Origin: Asanoa ishikariensis
GTDB taxonomy: Bacteria; Actinomycetota; Actinomycetes; Mycobacteriales; Micromonosporaceae
DNA: 33,416 bases
Assembly (NCBI RefSeq): GCF_900107455.1
Contig: NZ_FNQB01000008.1
Span: 1 to 33,416, forward strand
Reading direction: 5' to 3'
The notes under the pieces: model-generated
The model's input: the letters and a program-made list of their open reading frames with translations, nothing else
Told to the model about the DNA's origin: nothing
Database searches by the model: none
Made by a program: the position numbers and the translations under genes
Part shown: positions 8,372 to 17,591 of the stretch, one piece after another
Numbering within the stretch: position 1 is the stretch's first letter
Layout of the letters: each line of letters starts with the position of its first letter

Positions 8372-11300
8372 TTATACAGCCGTGAACGTGAACTGCCCGG
8401 AAGGGACAGTGAAGACGGTGTAGCCACCGTCGACCCGCACCCGCTGGGCCCGCGCCGGCGTGCGGACGGACTGCCCGTCGCCGGTGGGCACCCATACCTC
8501 CGCCGTGGTGTTCGTCGGCACGGTGACCTTCAGCTCGAATCGCCGGTCGGACTTCGTCCACGCGCTGCGGGCGAAACCCTTGGGCGTCTTGTAGCTGCCC
8601 TTGGCGTACGTGAGGTCCCCGACCGCCTTCGGCGCGATCACCAGCTTGTCGTAGGCGACCGCGTCCGGAGCCGACCGGATGCCGGCCACACCGCTCTGGA
8701 ACCACTCCTCGATCTGGGCGAGGATCATGTGGTTCTTCGAGCTGCCGCGGGTCCAGCGCTCGCCGATGGTGGTGAAGCCACCGGGGTTCTCGGGCGTGGA
8801 CGCCATGAAGTAGCCGTAGCTGGGGTAGTCGTCCTCCTGGAGCAGGTCCCAGAGGACGTCGTCGCGACCGGCCGCGGCGAGGCTGCGCACGGTCGGCGAC
8901 ATTCCGATGGTGCCGCCACTGAAATGCGGGCCGTCGCCTTCGGGGTGGAACGCGTACACGTTCGCGACCAGGTAGTCGAGCACGCCCGCACGCTTGTCCG
9001 GCGGCACCAGGCCCGCGTCGAGAGCCAGCGCCTGAGCCGACTGGGTCGCGCCGGCAGCGCCGGCGTTGCCGGTGGCGGTGTAGTAGCCGAGCGTGTCGTT
9101 GAAGAAGGCGCCGTTGAAGGCGTCCTTGATCTGCGCGGCCAGCGCCGTGTACTCCGCCGCGTCGGCGGTGTGCCCGGTGAGCCCGGCCATCATCGCCATC
9201 TTGGTGATCATCGTGTAGTAGCCCCACGTGCCGGTGATCCGGCCCGAGGTGTCCTCCGCCGACACCCAGTCGGTCAAGGCGGCGTCGACGATGTGCGCGT
9301 TCTCGCCGGTGCCGACCTTCTGGCGCTGGATGTAGTCGACGAACTTGGTCATCTGGTCGTAGTAGGTCGCCATCGTCTGGGTGTCGCCGTACAGCTCGTA
9401 CAGCATCGCCGGCACGAGGATGATGGCGTTGCCCCAGTTGATCTCGTCGCCGAACCGGCCGGTGTAGCCCCAGTCGTACACGGGGGTCTTCAGGGCCACG
9501 TTGCCGGCCATCGGGGTGTCGGCGACCGACTGTCCTTCGACGAGGTGGTGCATCGAGGTGCGCATGAAGGCGCCCAGCTCGTAACTGCGGTGGATGGAGC
9601 CCATCGGCATCGTGTAGTCGGCCGGGTAGGACAGCTTCTCCCGGCCGGGGCAGTCGGTGAAGACCGACATCATGTTGCCGGCGAACGAGTACCGCGCCAT
9701 CTTGTGGATCCGGTTGATCCGCGCGTTGGACGTGGTGAACTCGCTGGCGGTCGGGGTGTCCGCCTGCAGCCGGACGCCGGTGACCAGATCGCGGGTCGGC
9801 ACGAAGCCCTCCGGCAGACCGGTGACCTGAACCCACTGCATGCCGAAGTAGTTGAACCGTGGGTGCCACGACTCGCTCTTGCGCGCGCCGTAGGTGGTGT
9901 AGGTGTTGAACAGGTCGGCGCCGCGGCCGCCAGGACCGAGTGAGCTCTGGTTGACCGTGCCGTCGGGGTTCAACGACTCGGCCGGTGCCACCTTGACGGT
10001 GGTGCCCGCCGGCAGGTCGCGCAGGTGCAGCTCGGGCCAGCCGACGATGTTCTGACCGAAGTCGAACACCCAGGTCCCGGGCACGGGGTTGGTCACGGAG
10101 ACAGGCTTGAACCGCTCCTGCTCTACGACCGGCTCAGCCGCGCGGGCGATCAGCCGCGTCGCCAGGTTCGGGGGCGGAGCGATGCCCGCGCTGACCCACT
10201 CCGTGGCAGTGCCGTCTCTGCGTCGCGCCGTCGGGCCGAGGTCAGATCCGGCCTCGTTCCAGCCCGGCTGCTCGCGGCGGGCGTCGTAGTCGGCACCGGA
10301 GTACCAGGCGTCGGTGACCAGCGGACCGAGCGCCGCGCGCCACGACCGGTCGGTGACGATCTGCGAGCGGCTGCCGTCGCGGTACGTGACCTCCAGCCGG
10401 CCGATGAACCGCGGCGTGACGGCGGCGCCGGCCGAGGCGTCGCTGGCGGCGATGTTGTTGCCCGACCCGGTCACCTTCACGCCGGCGGCGTGTGCGGTCG
10501 CGAGCGCGGGAGTGAAGGTGATGCCGGTGCCGTCGACGCCGGCGGTCCCGATCGCGGTGATCGTGCGCGACTCCAGGCGGTCCCCGCCGCCACCGGTGTC
10601 GACGTTGACCGTCCCGCCGACGTGGTAGCCGGTGACGCTGTCGACCTTGACGATGGTCGCACCGCCGGGTGCGTCGGCGGCGAGCAACCCGTTGCCCTTG
10701 AGCTGGCTCTGCCACCACGAGTACGGCGAGGTCCGCCCCACCGCGGGGTTGGTGACGCTGCGCCGCACGTACGCGGTGCCGTTGCCGAGCTCGACGCCGA
10801 CCGTGTTGGCGCCGTCGCGCAGCGCCTTGGTCACGTCATAGGTGCGGTACTCGCTGGAGAGCTGGTAGTTGGAGTTGCCCGGCGCCAAGACCTCGTCGGT
10901 CACCTCGCGGCCGTTGACGGTCGCGTGGTGCAGGCCGACGCCGGAGAGGTAGAGCCGGGCGTCGGCGACCTTCTTGCCGCGCGGCACGGAGAACTGACGG
11001 GCGAAGATCGGCAGCGGCTGGTTCTCGGCGCGGTCGGGGTAGTCGATCCACCGGGCGTCGCCCCAGTCGCTCTGCTGGAGCAGGCCAGCCGACCAGGTCG
11101 CCGGCTGCGACCAGTCCGAGGGCCGCTTACCCGCGTCCCAGACCCGCACGCGCCAGGCCACGGTGTCACGCGAACGCAGGGTCCGGCCGAAGACGGCGCG
11201 CTGTTCGGCACTGCTGACCTTGCCCGAGGACCAGATCAGCTCGCCGGCCTCGAGCTTGCCGGCGTCAGCCGCGGCCTGGATCTCGTAGCCGGTCTGCCGG

Positions 11301-11569
11301 TCGCCGGGGCAGGCGACCTTCGCGTGGGGGCGGTAGCAGGGGTGCGAAGCGGCGCGCCGGGTCTGCGTGATCTGCCAGCTCAAGGTCGGCCGCTGGTTGT
11401 CCAGACCGCTGGGCGAGTCGTAGCGGCCGTCGACGGCGAGGTTGACGACCTCGACGTCGCCCCCCGAGTTCGCGTGCGCGGACGCCCCCGTCGTGAACGG
11501 GGGCGCCACGAGAGTCAAGGCCAGGAACCCGCCTATCATCGAGGTCGCCGTGCGTCTTTTGGTTGGCAC
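8372..11569 (-). CDS. Large secreted GH78 alpha-L-rhamnosidase
   Basis: A 1065-residue exported alpha-L-rhamnosidase. Residues 1-32 are a signal peptide (PTKRRTATSMIGGFLALTL). N-terminal beta domains follow, with the GH78 signatures RVWDAGKRPSDWS and GVGLHHATVNGREV. A Gly/Thr-rich insertion lies at about 310-365 (VTGYHVGGTVNVDTGGGGD). The barrel carries FDFGQNIVGW and the acidic catalytic-region motif TDCPGREKLSYPAD (about 635-650). The C-terminal beta-sandwich ends FTFTAV. GTG 11569 is chosen because GGGAG lies six bases upstream and it begins a signal peptide; the open frame running on to 12025 is a shadow of the GH1 gene. It follows the GH1 gene by 20 bases in the operon. It probably acts on rhamnosides outside the cell. 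Confidence 0.88.
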   Translation of the reverse strand: MPTKRRTATSMIGGFLALTLVAPPFTTGASAHANSGGDVEVVNLAVDGRYDSPSGLDNQRPTLSWQITQTRRAASHPCYRPHAKVACPGDRQTGYEIQAAADAGKLEAGELIWSSGKVSSAEQRAVFGRTLRSRDTVAWRVRVWDAGKRPSDWSQPATWSAGLLQQSDWGDARWIDYPDRAENQPLPIFARQFSVPRGKKVADARLYLSGVGLHHATVNGREVTDEVLAPGNSNYQLSSEYRTYDVTKALRDGANTVGVELGNGTAYVRRSVTNPAVGRTSPYSWWQSQLKGNGLLAADAPGGATIVKVDSVTGYHVGGTVNVDTGGGGDRLESRTITAIGTAGVDGTGITFTPALATAHAAGVKVTGSGNNIAASDASAGAAVTPRFIGRLEVTYRDGSRSQIVTDRSWRAALGPLVTDAWYSGADYDARREQPGWNEAGSDLGPTARRRDGTATEWVSAGIAPPPNLATRLIARAAEPVVEQERFKPVSVTNPVPGTWVFDFGQNIVGWPELHLRDLPAGTTVKVAPAESLNPDGTVNQSSLGPGGRGADLFNTYTTYGARKSESWHPRFNYFGMQWVQVTGLPEGFVPTRDLVTGVRLQADTPTASEFTTSNARINRIHKMARYSFAGNMMSVFTDCPGREKLSYPADYTMPMGSIHRSYELGAFMRTSMHHLVEGQSVADTPMAGNVALKTPVYDWGYTGRFGDEINWGNAIILVPAMLYELYGDTQTMATYYDQMTKFVDYIQRQKVGTGENAHIVDAALTDWVSAEDTSGRITGTWGYYTMITKMAMMAGLTGHTADAAEYTALAAQIKDAFNGAFFNDTLGYYTATGNAGAAGATQSAQALALDAGLVPPDKRAGVLDYLVANVYAFHPEGDGPHFSGGTIGMSPTVRSLAAAGRDDVLWDLLQEDDYPSYGYFMASTPENPGGFTTIGERWTRGSSKNHMILAQIEEWFQSGVAGIRSAPDAVAYDKLVIAPKAVGDLTYAKGSYKTPKGFARSAWTKSDRRFELKVTVPTNTTAEVWVPTGDGQSVRTPARAQRVRVDGGYTVFTVPSGQFTFTAV

Positions 11570-11589
11570 CCGTTCTCCCTTCCTCGCAG

Positions 11590-12804
11590 TCAGGTGGTGC
11601 TCGGCTCGCGCAGGGCGGCAAGCCGTCCAGAGGCCGCGACCCGGCCGAACGCGTACGCGCTGGGCCTGGGTACGCGCGCGAAGTCGCGGGTCCGATCGAC
11701 GGCCACCAGGCCGAACGTCGGTCGGTATCCCTCGCTCCACTCGAAGTTGTCGAACGCCGACCAGTGCAGGTAACCGCGCACGTCGACGCCCTCGGCACGG
11801 GCCGCGGCGACCGCGGCGAGGTGGCCGTCCAGGTAGTCGACCCGTTCCTGGTCGTCGGTGGTGGCGATGCCGTTCTCGGTGACGTACAGCGGCAACCCGG
11901 TCCGCTGGGCGGCGTGGTGCAGCACCTGCCGCAGCCCGTCGGGGTAGACCGCCCATCCCAGCTGCGTGAGCGGGAAGTCCGGCGGTGGCGCCGCGAAGTA
12001 CGTCGGCGACGCCGGGCCGACCCATTGCTTGCGGTAGTACTGCACGCCGAGCCAGTCACCGGTGACCCCGTCGAGGTATCGGTCGACGAGCTCGTGTTGC
12101 ATGAGCTCGTACAAGGCGTGGCAGGCGGGTTCGTCGCGGATCGGTGCGAGCGAAGGGATCTGCACGCACAGGCCCGTGCTGGAGGTGGGCGACGTCTCGC
12201 GCATGGCCCGGACCGCGCGACGGTGGGCGTCGAGCAACACGCCGCCGACCCGCTTCCACAGCACGGGATTGGTGAGCCCGGGCGGGTGGTAGCCCTCGAG
12301 ATAGCCGTGCAGTGCCAACATTTGCGGCTCGTTGACGGTGCACACGTAGGGCATCAGGTCGCCGAGCGCCGCGCCGACCTGTCGGCAGTACGCGCCGAAC
12401 CGGTCGACGGCGTCCGGGGCCAGCCACCCGCCGCGCGCGGCGAACCACCGCGGCAGGGTGAAGTGGTGCAGCGTGACGAAGGGTGTCAGGCCCGCGCCGA
12501 CCAGGGCGGTGAGCACCCGCCGGTAGTGGGCCAACGCGGCCGTGCTGAACTCCCCCGCCGCCGGCTCGATGCGCGACCACTCCACCGAGAGCCGGTGGGT
12601 GTTGTGGCCGAGCGAGCGCAGCAACGCGAAGTCTCCGGCGTACCGGTGGTAGTGGTCGATCGCGTCCCCGGACGACTCGACGGCCGCCGACCCGGGATCG
12701 TGCTCGAAGTCCCACCAGTCGCTGTTGACGTTGCCGCCCTCCACCTGGTGCGCCGCGGTCGCGGCGCCCCAGCGGAAGTCGGCGGGGAAGTCAGCGTCGG
12801 TCAC
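11590..12804 (-). CDS. GH1 family beta-glucosidase
   Basis: A 404-residue cytoplasmic retaining glycosidase with a single TIM barrel. The N-terminal family signature is FRWGAATAAHQVEGG (10-24). The acid/base is Glu159 in TVNEP and the nucleophile is Glu310 in YVTENG; SAFDNFEWSEGY is the C-terminal sugar-binding motif. No signal peptide is present. The GTG start at 12804 is one base past the stop of the sugar-binding-protein gene, so translation is probably coupled. In this operon it would cleave the beta-glucosyl or related part left after the cytoplasmic GH78 enzyme removes rhamnose. Beta-galactosidase or beta-fucosidase activity cannot be excluded. Confidence 0.92.
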   Translation of the reverse strand: MTDADFPADFRWGAATAAHQVEGGNVNSDWWDFEHDPGSAAVESSGDAIDHYHRYAGDFALLRSLGHNTHRLSVEWSRIEPAAGEFSTAALAHYRRVLTALVGAGLTPFVTLHHFTLPRWFAARGGWLAPDAVDRFGAYCRQVGAALGDLMPYVCTVNEPQMLALHGYLEGYHPPGLTNPVLWKRVGGVLLDAHRRAVRAMRETSPTSSTGLCVQIPSLAPIRDEPACHALYELMQHELVDRYLDGVTGDWLGVQYYRKQWVGPASPTYFAAPPPDFPLTQLGWAVYPDGLRQVLHHAAQRTGLPLYVTENGIATTDDQERVDYLDGHLAAVAAARAEGVDVRGYLHWSAFDNFEWSEGYRPTFGLVAVDRTRDFARVPRPSAYAFGRVAASGRLAALREPSTT

Positions 12805-12805
12805 G

Positions 12806-14074
12806 TCAGGAGCCGGCCTGGTAGTCGGTGTCCATCGCGGCCAGCACCTTGTCTGGTGTGGACTGCTTGCTGAAGATCTCCTGCAGGCCGCTCAGCATCG
12901 TCTGCTGGACCTTGGCGTTGGGCCAGAGCTGGTCCATGAACGGCACCGTGCGGTTCTTGTTGATGAAATCGGCGAGCTCGGTCAGCGACGGGTCCAGGTC
13001 GTAGCCGGTGTCGGCCAGGGCCGGCACGCCACCCTGCTGCTTGACGTAGAGGTTCATGCCCTCCGGCGACATGACGAAGTTGACGAACTTGAGCGCCAGC
13101 TCCTTGTTCTTCGCCTTGGCGTTGACGCCGTATCCGGCGCCGGCGGCCGCCGGCATCACGAAGCTGGCCGGGTTGTCGGTGGCCGGCAACGGCTTGATGG
13201 TGAACTTGCCGTTCGGGTTCTGCTTCTTGAGCAGTGCGATCACCCAGTTGCCCTGCACCAGGCCCAGCGTCTTGCCGGTGGCGGCGAGCTGCTGGCTGGC
13301 TTCGTAGCTGGTGCCGAGCGGGTTCTTCTGGAAGCAGCCGGCCTTGTCCATGTCCTGGTACTTGGCCATCGCCGTGGTCCACGGCGAGTTGGCGAAGGTC
13401 GCCTGTCCGCCCTGCATCTTCTTGTCGAAGTCGCGGTCGTCGGCGTAGACGGTGGTGGCGACCAGGGCGTACAGGACGAGCTGGGTGACCCAGTTGTCCT
13501 GGATGCCGAGCGCGAACGCCGGCGTGCCCTTGCCCGCGGCGGCCCTGCAGAAGTCGATCATCTGCGTCCAGGTCTCGGGCGCGGTGAGTCCGGCCTTGGT
13601 CAAGGCGTCCTCGTTGTAGACCGCGCCGATGCCGTTGAGGCCGAAGATCGCGTTGTAGGTCTTGCCGTCGTACTGCGCGACACTCTTGACCGCGTCCGGG
13701 TACTTGGCCGCCCATGCCTGGTCGGACAGGTCGAGCAGGTAGCCGGGCTTGGACAGCACGTACGTGGCGCCGGGGTTGCCGTTGCCGGGCCACACCGACA
13801 TGACGTCCGGCGCGGTTCCCGAGGAGAGCTGGGTGCGGATCTGCTGCTGGTACTGGTCGGCGCCGCTGGTCGTGAAGTTGACCTTGACGCCGGGGTTCTT
13901 CGCCTCGAAAGCCTTGACGACCTCTTCGATGGAGCCCTGGTCGACGGATGCGAGGGTCAGGGTGTTGTCCTGGGCCTTGTCGCCCGAGGCCGCGTTGGTG
14001 CCACCGCTACAGGCGGCCATCAGGGTGGCGGAGACGGTCGCCGCGATCAGGGCCGCCAATTTCGATCTCTTCAT
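12806..14074 (-). CDS. ABC sugar importer, substrate-binding lipoprotein
   Basis: A 422-residue extracellular solute-binding protein (family 1, MalE-like). The signal sequence MKRSKLAALIAATVSATLMAAC ends in a lipobox with the lipidated Cys22, followed by a Gly/Ser/Asn linker. The mature part has the usual order: NPGVKVNFTTS, GTAPDVMSVWPG, YNAIFGLNGIGAVYNEDAL, and WPNAKVQQTMLSGLQEIF near the end. ATG 14074 follows GGGAG by six bases; the longer open frame upstream is a shadow. It lies between the cytoplasmic GH78 gene and the GH1 gene. It delivers an oligosaccharide to the permeases at 16770-18460; the ligand is inferred to be a rhamnosylated sugar. Confidence 0.92.
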   Translation of the reverse strand: MKRSKLAALIAATVSATLMAACSGGTNAASGDKAQDNTLTLASVDQGSIEEVVKAFEAKNPGVKVNFTTSGADQYQQQIRTQLSSGTAPDVMSVWPGNGNPGATYVLSKPGYLLDLSDQAWAAKYPDAVKSVAQYDGKTYNAIFGLNGIGAVYNEDALTKAGLTAPETWTQMIDFCRAAAGKGTPAFALGIQDNWVTQLVLYALVATTVYADDRDFDKKMQGGQATFANSPWTTAMAKYQDMDKAGCFQKNPLGTSYEASQQLAATGKTLGLVQGNWVIALLKKQNPNGKFTIKPLPATDNPASFVMPAAAGAGYGVNAKAKNKELALKFVNFVMSPEGMNLYVKQQGGVPALADTGYDLDPSLTELADFINKNRTVPFMDQLWPNAKVQQTMLSGLQEIFSKQSTPDKVLAAMDTDYQAGS

Positions 14075-14100
14075 CTGTTCTCCCACTGAGTTTTGAGGGA

Positions 14101-16773
14101 CTAGGCGCCCTGATACGCGGCGCTGAAGGTGTAGCGCCCCGACGTCAGCGCGACTGTTGCTCCCGCGGCTGACGGCTGGACTGTGCGCACGCCCGGCCGC
14201 TCGGCAGCCGGCTGGCCGCCTTCGGTGACGCTGGCCGGGTCGGAGGTGGGAATCTCGAGGATTGCGGTGCTGCCGGGCGGGACCGTGGCGGTCACGGTGA
14301 TCCGCTCGTTCTTGATCGACCAGCCGCACGCGACGGTGCCGCGCACGGTCTCCTGCTGGGCGCGGGCCCAGCTCAGCCGGCCGCCGGGAACCGGCCGCAG
14401 CAGCAGCTCCCGGTAGCCGATGGAGGTGGTGGTCTGGTCGATCCCGGCGACGCGGCCGTAGAGCCAGTCGCCGACGCTGCCGAGGCTGTAGTGGTTGAAG
14501 GAGTTCATCGCCGGCGACTGGAATCCGCCGTGCTCGGTCCAGCCGTCCCAGCGCTCCCAGATCGTCGTGGCGCCGTGCCGGATGGAGTAGCCCCAGCTCG
14601 GGAACTCCTCCTGGTGCAGCAACGCGTACGCCAGGTCCGCCCGGCCGTGCTCGGTCAACACCGGACAGAGCAGGGCGACGCCCAGGAACCCGGTGGTCAG
14701 GCGGATGTCACGTTTCTCGATGTCGGCGGCCAACTGGTCGACCGCGGCGCGCACCAGGTTCGACGGCAGCAGCCCGAAGGCGAGGGCGAGCAGGTACGCG
14801 GTCTGGGTGCCGCCCTCGACCGTCCCGTTGTCACCGACGTACGAGTCGATGAACGCGGCCCGGATCGCGCCGTGCAGTCCCCGGTACTCGATCGCGATGT
14901 CGTGGTGCCCGAGCACCTCGGCCGCGTCGGCGACGATCTCGGCGCTGCGGGCGAAGTACGCGGTCGACAGCACGTCGCGCGGTGTCACCGCGTCGACCTG
15001 GAGCCAGTCGCCGTAGGAGTTGCCGGTGCGGTGGCGCCAGCGCAGGTCCGGGTTGTGCCGGCGGATGCGGTCGACCCAGGCCACCATCGACGGGAAGGAG
15101 CGTTCCAGCGCCACGCGGTCGCCGTAGGTCCGCCACAGGTGCCACGGGATGATCACCCCGGCGTCGCCCCACGCGGGTGCGGCCTCGCGGGCTATCCACA
15201 CGGCCGGTGCGACGTCGCGGAAGGCTCCGTCCGCGTCCTGCCCGTCGATGACGTCGCGCAGCCAGCGGGCGAGGAACGCCGACACGTCGGCGTTGCGGCT
15301 TGCCGTAGGTGTGAAGATCTGCGCGTCGGCGAGCCAACCGAGCCGTTCGTCGCGTTGCGGGCAGTCGGTCGGGACTGCGACGAAGTTGCCTCGCTGACCC
15401 CAGGCGATGTTGGACTGGAGTTGGTTGACCATCGGGTCCGAGCATTCGAACATCCCGTCGAACGGGGTGTCGTTGTGCAGCACCCGGGCGACGATCTCCA
15501 GCTCGCCGGGGTGGTTGTCGATCTCGGCGTAGCGGAAGCCGTGGATCGTGAACCGGGGTTCGAAGACCTCGGTTTCATTGCCGGCCGCCACGTACGTGTC
15601 GGTCGCGTCGGCCCGGCGCAGGTTGTCCAGGTAGAGCTCGCCGTCGTCGAGCACCTCGGCGTGCCGGACGGTGATCCGCTGGCCCGCTGACGCGCCGTGC
15701 AGAGTGAGCCGTACCCGGCCGACCAGGTTCTGTCCGAAGTCGACGATCGTGCGGCCCGTCGGCCGCGGATGTAGGGCGACCGGCGCGATGTCGCGGATGA
15801 CGCGGATCGGCTGATCGGGCTCGGCGACCAGTGGGCCAGGGTCGGTGTCGTCGACGGCGACCCGGGTGAAGCCGGCGTCCGAACCGTGCGGCGCGTCCCA
15901 GTCCGGCACCGCGAGGCGGGCGTCGACGTGCTCACCCATCAGCAGGTCGGCGGAGCGTACGGCGCCGGGTCGCTCGGTCCAGTCGGCGTCGGTGGCGACC
16001 ACCTGCCGGGAGCCGTCCGAGAAGTCGACGACGAGCTGTGCCAGGAAGCTGGGGTGGTCGCCGTAGTGCTGGGCGGGACGGCGCGGGTCGAACCCCAGGT
16101 AGCCGGACCACCAGCCGTCGGCCACGACCGCGCCGAGCACGTTGCGGCCGTCGCGGAGCAGGTCGGTGACGTCGTAGGTCTGGTACTGGATCCGGTGGTG
16201 GTACTCGGTCCAGCCGGGTGAGAGCTCGAGGTCGCCGACTCGCTGGCCGTTGAGACGGGGCTCGTAGACGCCGCGGGCGGTGGCGTACAGGCGGCCGCGG
16301 ACGGGGACGCGGTCGAGCTCGAACGCGCGGCGCAGCTGCAACGCCGGCCGGCTGGGCTCGTCGTCGTCGGTCGGCGGGTCCACGAGCGGCAGACCGGCCG
16401 GATCGCGGGCGATCCACACCGCTGACCAGTCGCTCGGGTGCAACAGACCCGTCTCGAACCAGCTCTGTCCCGCCGACAGGCCCTCACCGCGCTCGTCCCA
16501 GACCTCGACCCGCCAGTGGTAACGGGTCGCCGACTGCAGCGCCGGCCCGTCCCAGGCCAGCTCGAAGTCGTCGGCAGCCCGGCGCCCGGTGTCCCAGAGC
16601 AGACGACGCGGGTCGTCCAGATCGGCCGGGCGCGCGGCAGCGGTGAGCCGGTACGCGCTCTGCGCGGCGCCTCGGCGGTCGGCACGCAGCTTCCAGGACA
16701 GCCGCGGTCGGTCGGCGTCCAGTCCGAGTGGCTCGACACGGTGCTCGGTCCGCAGACCGTACGGATTCGTCAT
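14101..16773 (-). CDS. Cytoplasmic GH78 alpha-L-rhamnosidase
   Basis: An 890-residue rhamnosidase without a signal peptide. It shows the full GH78 order: an N-terminal Ig-like domain (RPRLSWKLRA, WRVEVWDERGE), a rhamnosid_N domain with YEPRLNGQRVGDLELSPGWTEY, then FDFGQ-type IVDFGQNLVGRVR. The barrel follows, with DCPQRDERLGWLADAQ (about 467-482), AWGDAGVIIPW and MNSFNHYSLGSVGDWLYG (about 750). A C-terminal beta domain ends the protein. The ATG at 16773 overlaps the stop of the second permease gene (ATGA), so the genes are translationally coupled. It would remove rhamnose from imported oligosaccharides. Confidence 0.92.
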   Translation of the reverse strand: MTNPYGLRTEHRVEPLGLDADRPRLSWKLRADRRGAAQSAYRLTAAARPADLDDPRRLLWDTGRRAADDFELAWDGPALQSATRYHWRVEVWDERGEGLSAGQSWFETGLLHPSDWSAVWIARDPAGLPLVDPPTDDDEPSRPALQLRRAFELDRVPVRGRLYATARGVYEPRLNGQRVGDLELSPGWTEYHHRIQYQTYDVTDLLRDGRNVLGAVVADGWWSGYLGFDPRRPAQHYGDHPSFLAQLVVDFSDGSRQVVATDADWTERPGAVRSADLLMGEHVDARLAVPDWDAPHGSDAGFTRVAVDDTDPGPLVAEPDQPIRVIRDIAPVALHPRPTGRTIVDFGQNLVGRVRLTLHGASAGQRITVRHAEVLDDGELYLDNLRRADATDTYVAAGNETEVFEPRFTIHGFRYAEIDNHPGELEIVARVLHNDTPFDGMFECSDPMVNQLQSNIAWGQRGNFVAVPTDCPQRDERLGWLADAQIFTPTASRNADVSAFLARWLRDVIDGQDADGAFRDVAPAVWIAREAAPAWGDAGVIIPWHLWRTYGDRVALERSFPSMVAWVDRIRRHNPDLRWRHRTGNSYGDWLQVDAVTPRDVLSTAYFARSAEIVADAAEVLGHHDIAIEYRGLHGAIRAAFIDSYVGDNGTVEGGTQTAYLLALAFGLLPSNLVRAAVDQLAADIEKRDIRLTTGFLGVALLCPVLTEHGRADLAYALLHQEEFPSWGYSIRHGATTIWERWDGWTEHGGFQSPAMNSFNHYSLGSVGDWLYGRVAGIDQTTTSIGYRELLLRPVPGGRLSWARAQQETVRGTVACGWSIKNERITVTATVPPGSTAILEIPTSDPASVTEGGQPAAERPGVRTVQPSAAGATVALTSGRYTFSAAYQGA

Positions 16774-17591
16774 CCCTTGAGCCCTCCGGCGAAGCCGTTG
16801 ATGATGCTGCGCTGCAGCGCGAAATAGACGACGAGGATCGGGATCATGCTGATCAGCAGCGCGGCGAAGATCAGGTTCCAGTCGGAGACGTACTGGCCGA
16901 CGAAGCCGGAGATGGCCACGGGGACGGTCTGCTGGGTGCTGCCGGACAGGTACAGCAGCGGGGTGAAGAAGTCGTTCCAGATGCTGACCGCGTTGAGGAC
17001 GATCGCCGTGACGGTGATGGGTTTGAGCATCGGGAACACGACGTGCCGGAATGCCTGCCACGAGGTGCAGCCGTCGATGAACGCCGCGTCCTCGAAGTCG
17101 CGTGGCAGCGCGCGCAGGAAGCCGATGTAGAGGAATGTCGTGAACGGCACCTGAAGACCCGAGTAGAACAGGATCAGTGCCCACGCGCTGCCGAGCAGGT
17201 GCAGGTCGCGCATCGTCTGGTAGAGCGGCAGCGCGGCGAGCTGGAACGGCAGCATCAGCCCGAGCATGATCAGCAGGAAGACGCCGCGGGACCACCGCGC
17301 GGTGACCCTCGCCGGGGGGTACGCGGCCAGCGCCGAGATCGCGATGACGATGAGCACGCTGACGACGGTGACCAGGGCGCTGTTGGCCAGGGCGCCCCCG
17401 AGCGCGCCCTGCTGCCAGGCCTGGGTGAAGTTGTCCAACGTCGGCGTCAGGGTCGGGCGCAGCGGGGACGAGGTGTCCGACGGCGGCCGCACAGCGAGGT
17501 TGACCAGGACGTAGAGCGGGAAGGCGACGACGAGCGCGATGGCGACCATCAGCAGTTCGAGGCTGAACGTACGCCGCGTGTAGCGGTTCAT
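16770..17591 (-). CDS. ABC sugar importer permease (MalG-like)
   Basis: A 273-residue inner-membrane permease with about six spans. The cytoplasmic EAA loop that docks the ATPase is EDAAFIDGCTSWQAFRHVVFPMLKP (about 178-202). The C-terminal FALQRSIINGFAGGLKG tail is characteristic of MalG-type subunits. ATG 17591 overlaps the upstream permease stop as ATGA, and its own stop overlaps the GH78 start the same way. No ABC ATPase gene is present in the window, so a shared MsiK-type ATPase encoded elsewhere is expected. Confidence 0.93.
   Translation of the reverse strand: MNRYTRRTFSLELLMVAIALVVAFPLYVLVNLAVRPPSDTSSPLRPTLTPTLDNFTQAWQQGALGGALANSALVTVVSVLIVIAISALAAYPPARVTARWSRGVFLLIMLGLMLPFQLAALPLYQTMRDLHLLGSAWALILFYSGLQVPFTTFLYIGFLRALPRDFEDAAFIDGCTSWQAFRHVVFPMLKPITVTAIVLNAVSIWNDFFTPLLYLSGSTQQTVPVAISGFVGQYVSDWNLIFAALLISMIPILVVYFALQRSIINGFAGGLKG

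Noticed and set aside
10025-11773. 582-residue plus-strand frame
   Set aside because: Antisense shadow of the large GH78 gene; no recognisable domain.
11570-12025. N-terminal extension of the large GH78 protein to ATG 12025
   Set aside because: It lies over the GH1 gene in another frame; the signal peptide and ribosome site place the start at GTG 11569.
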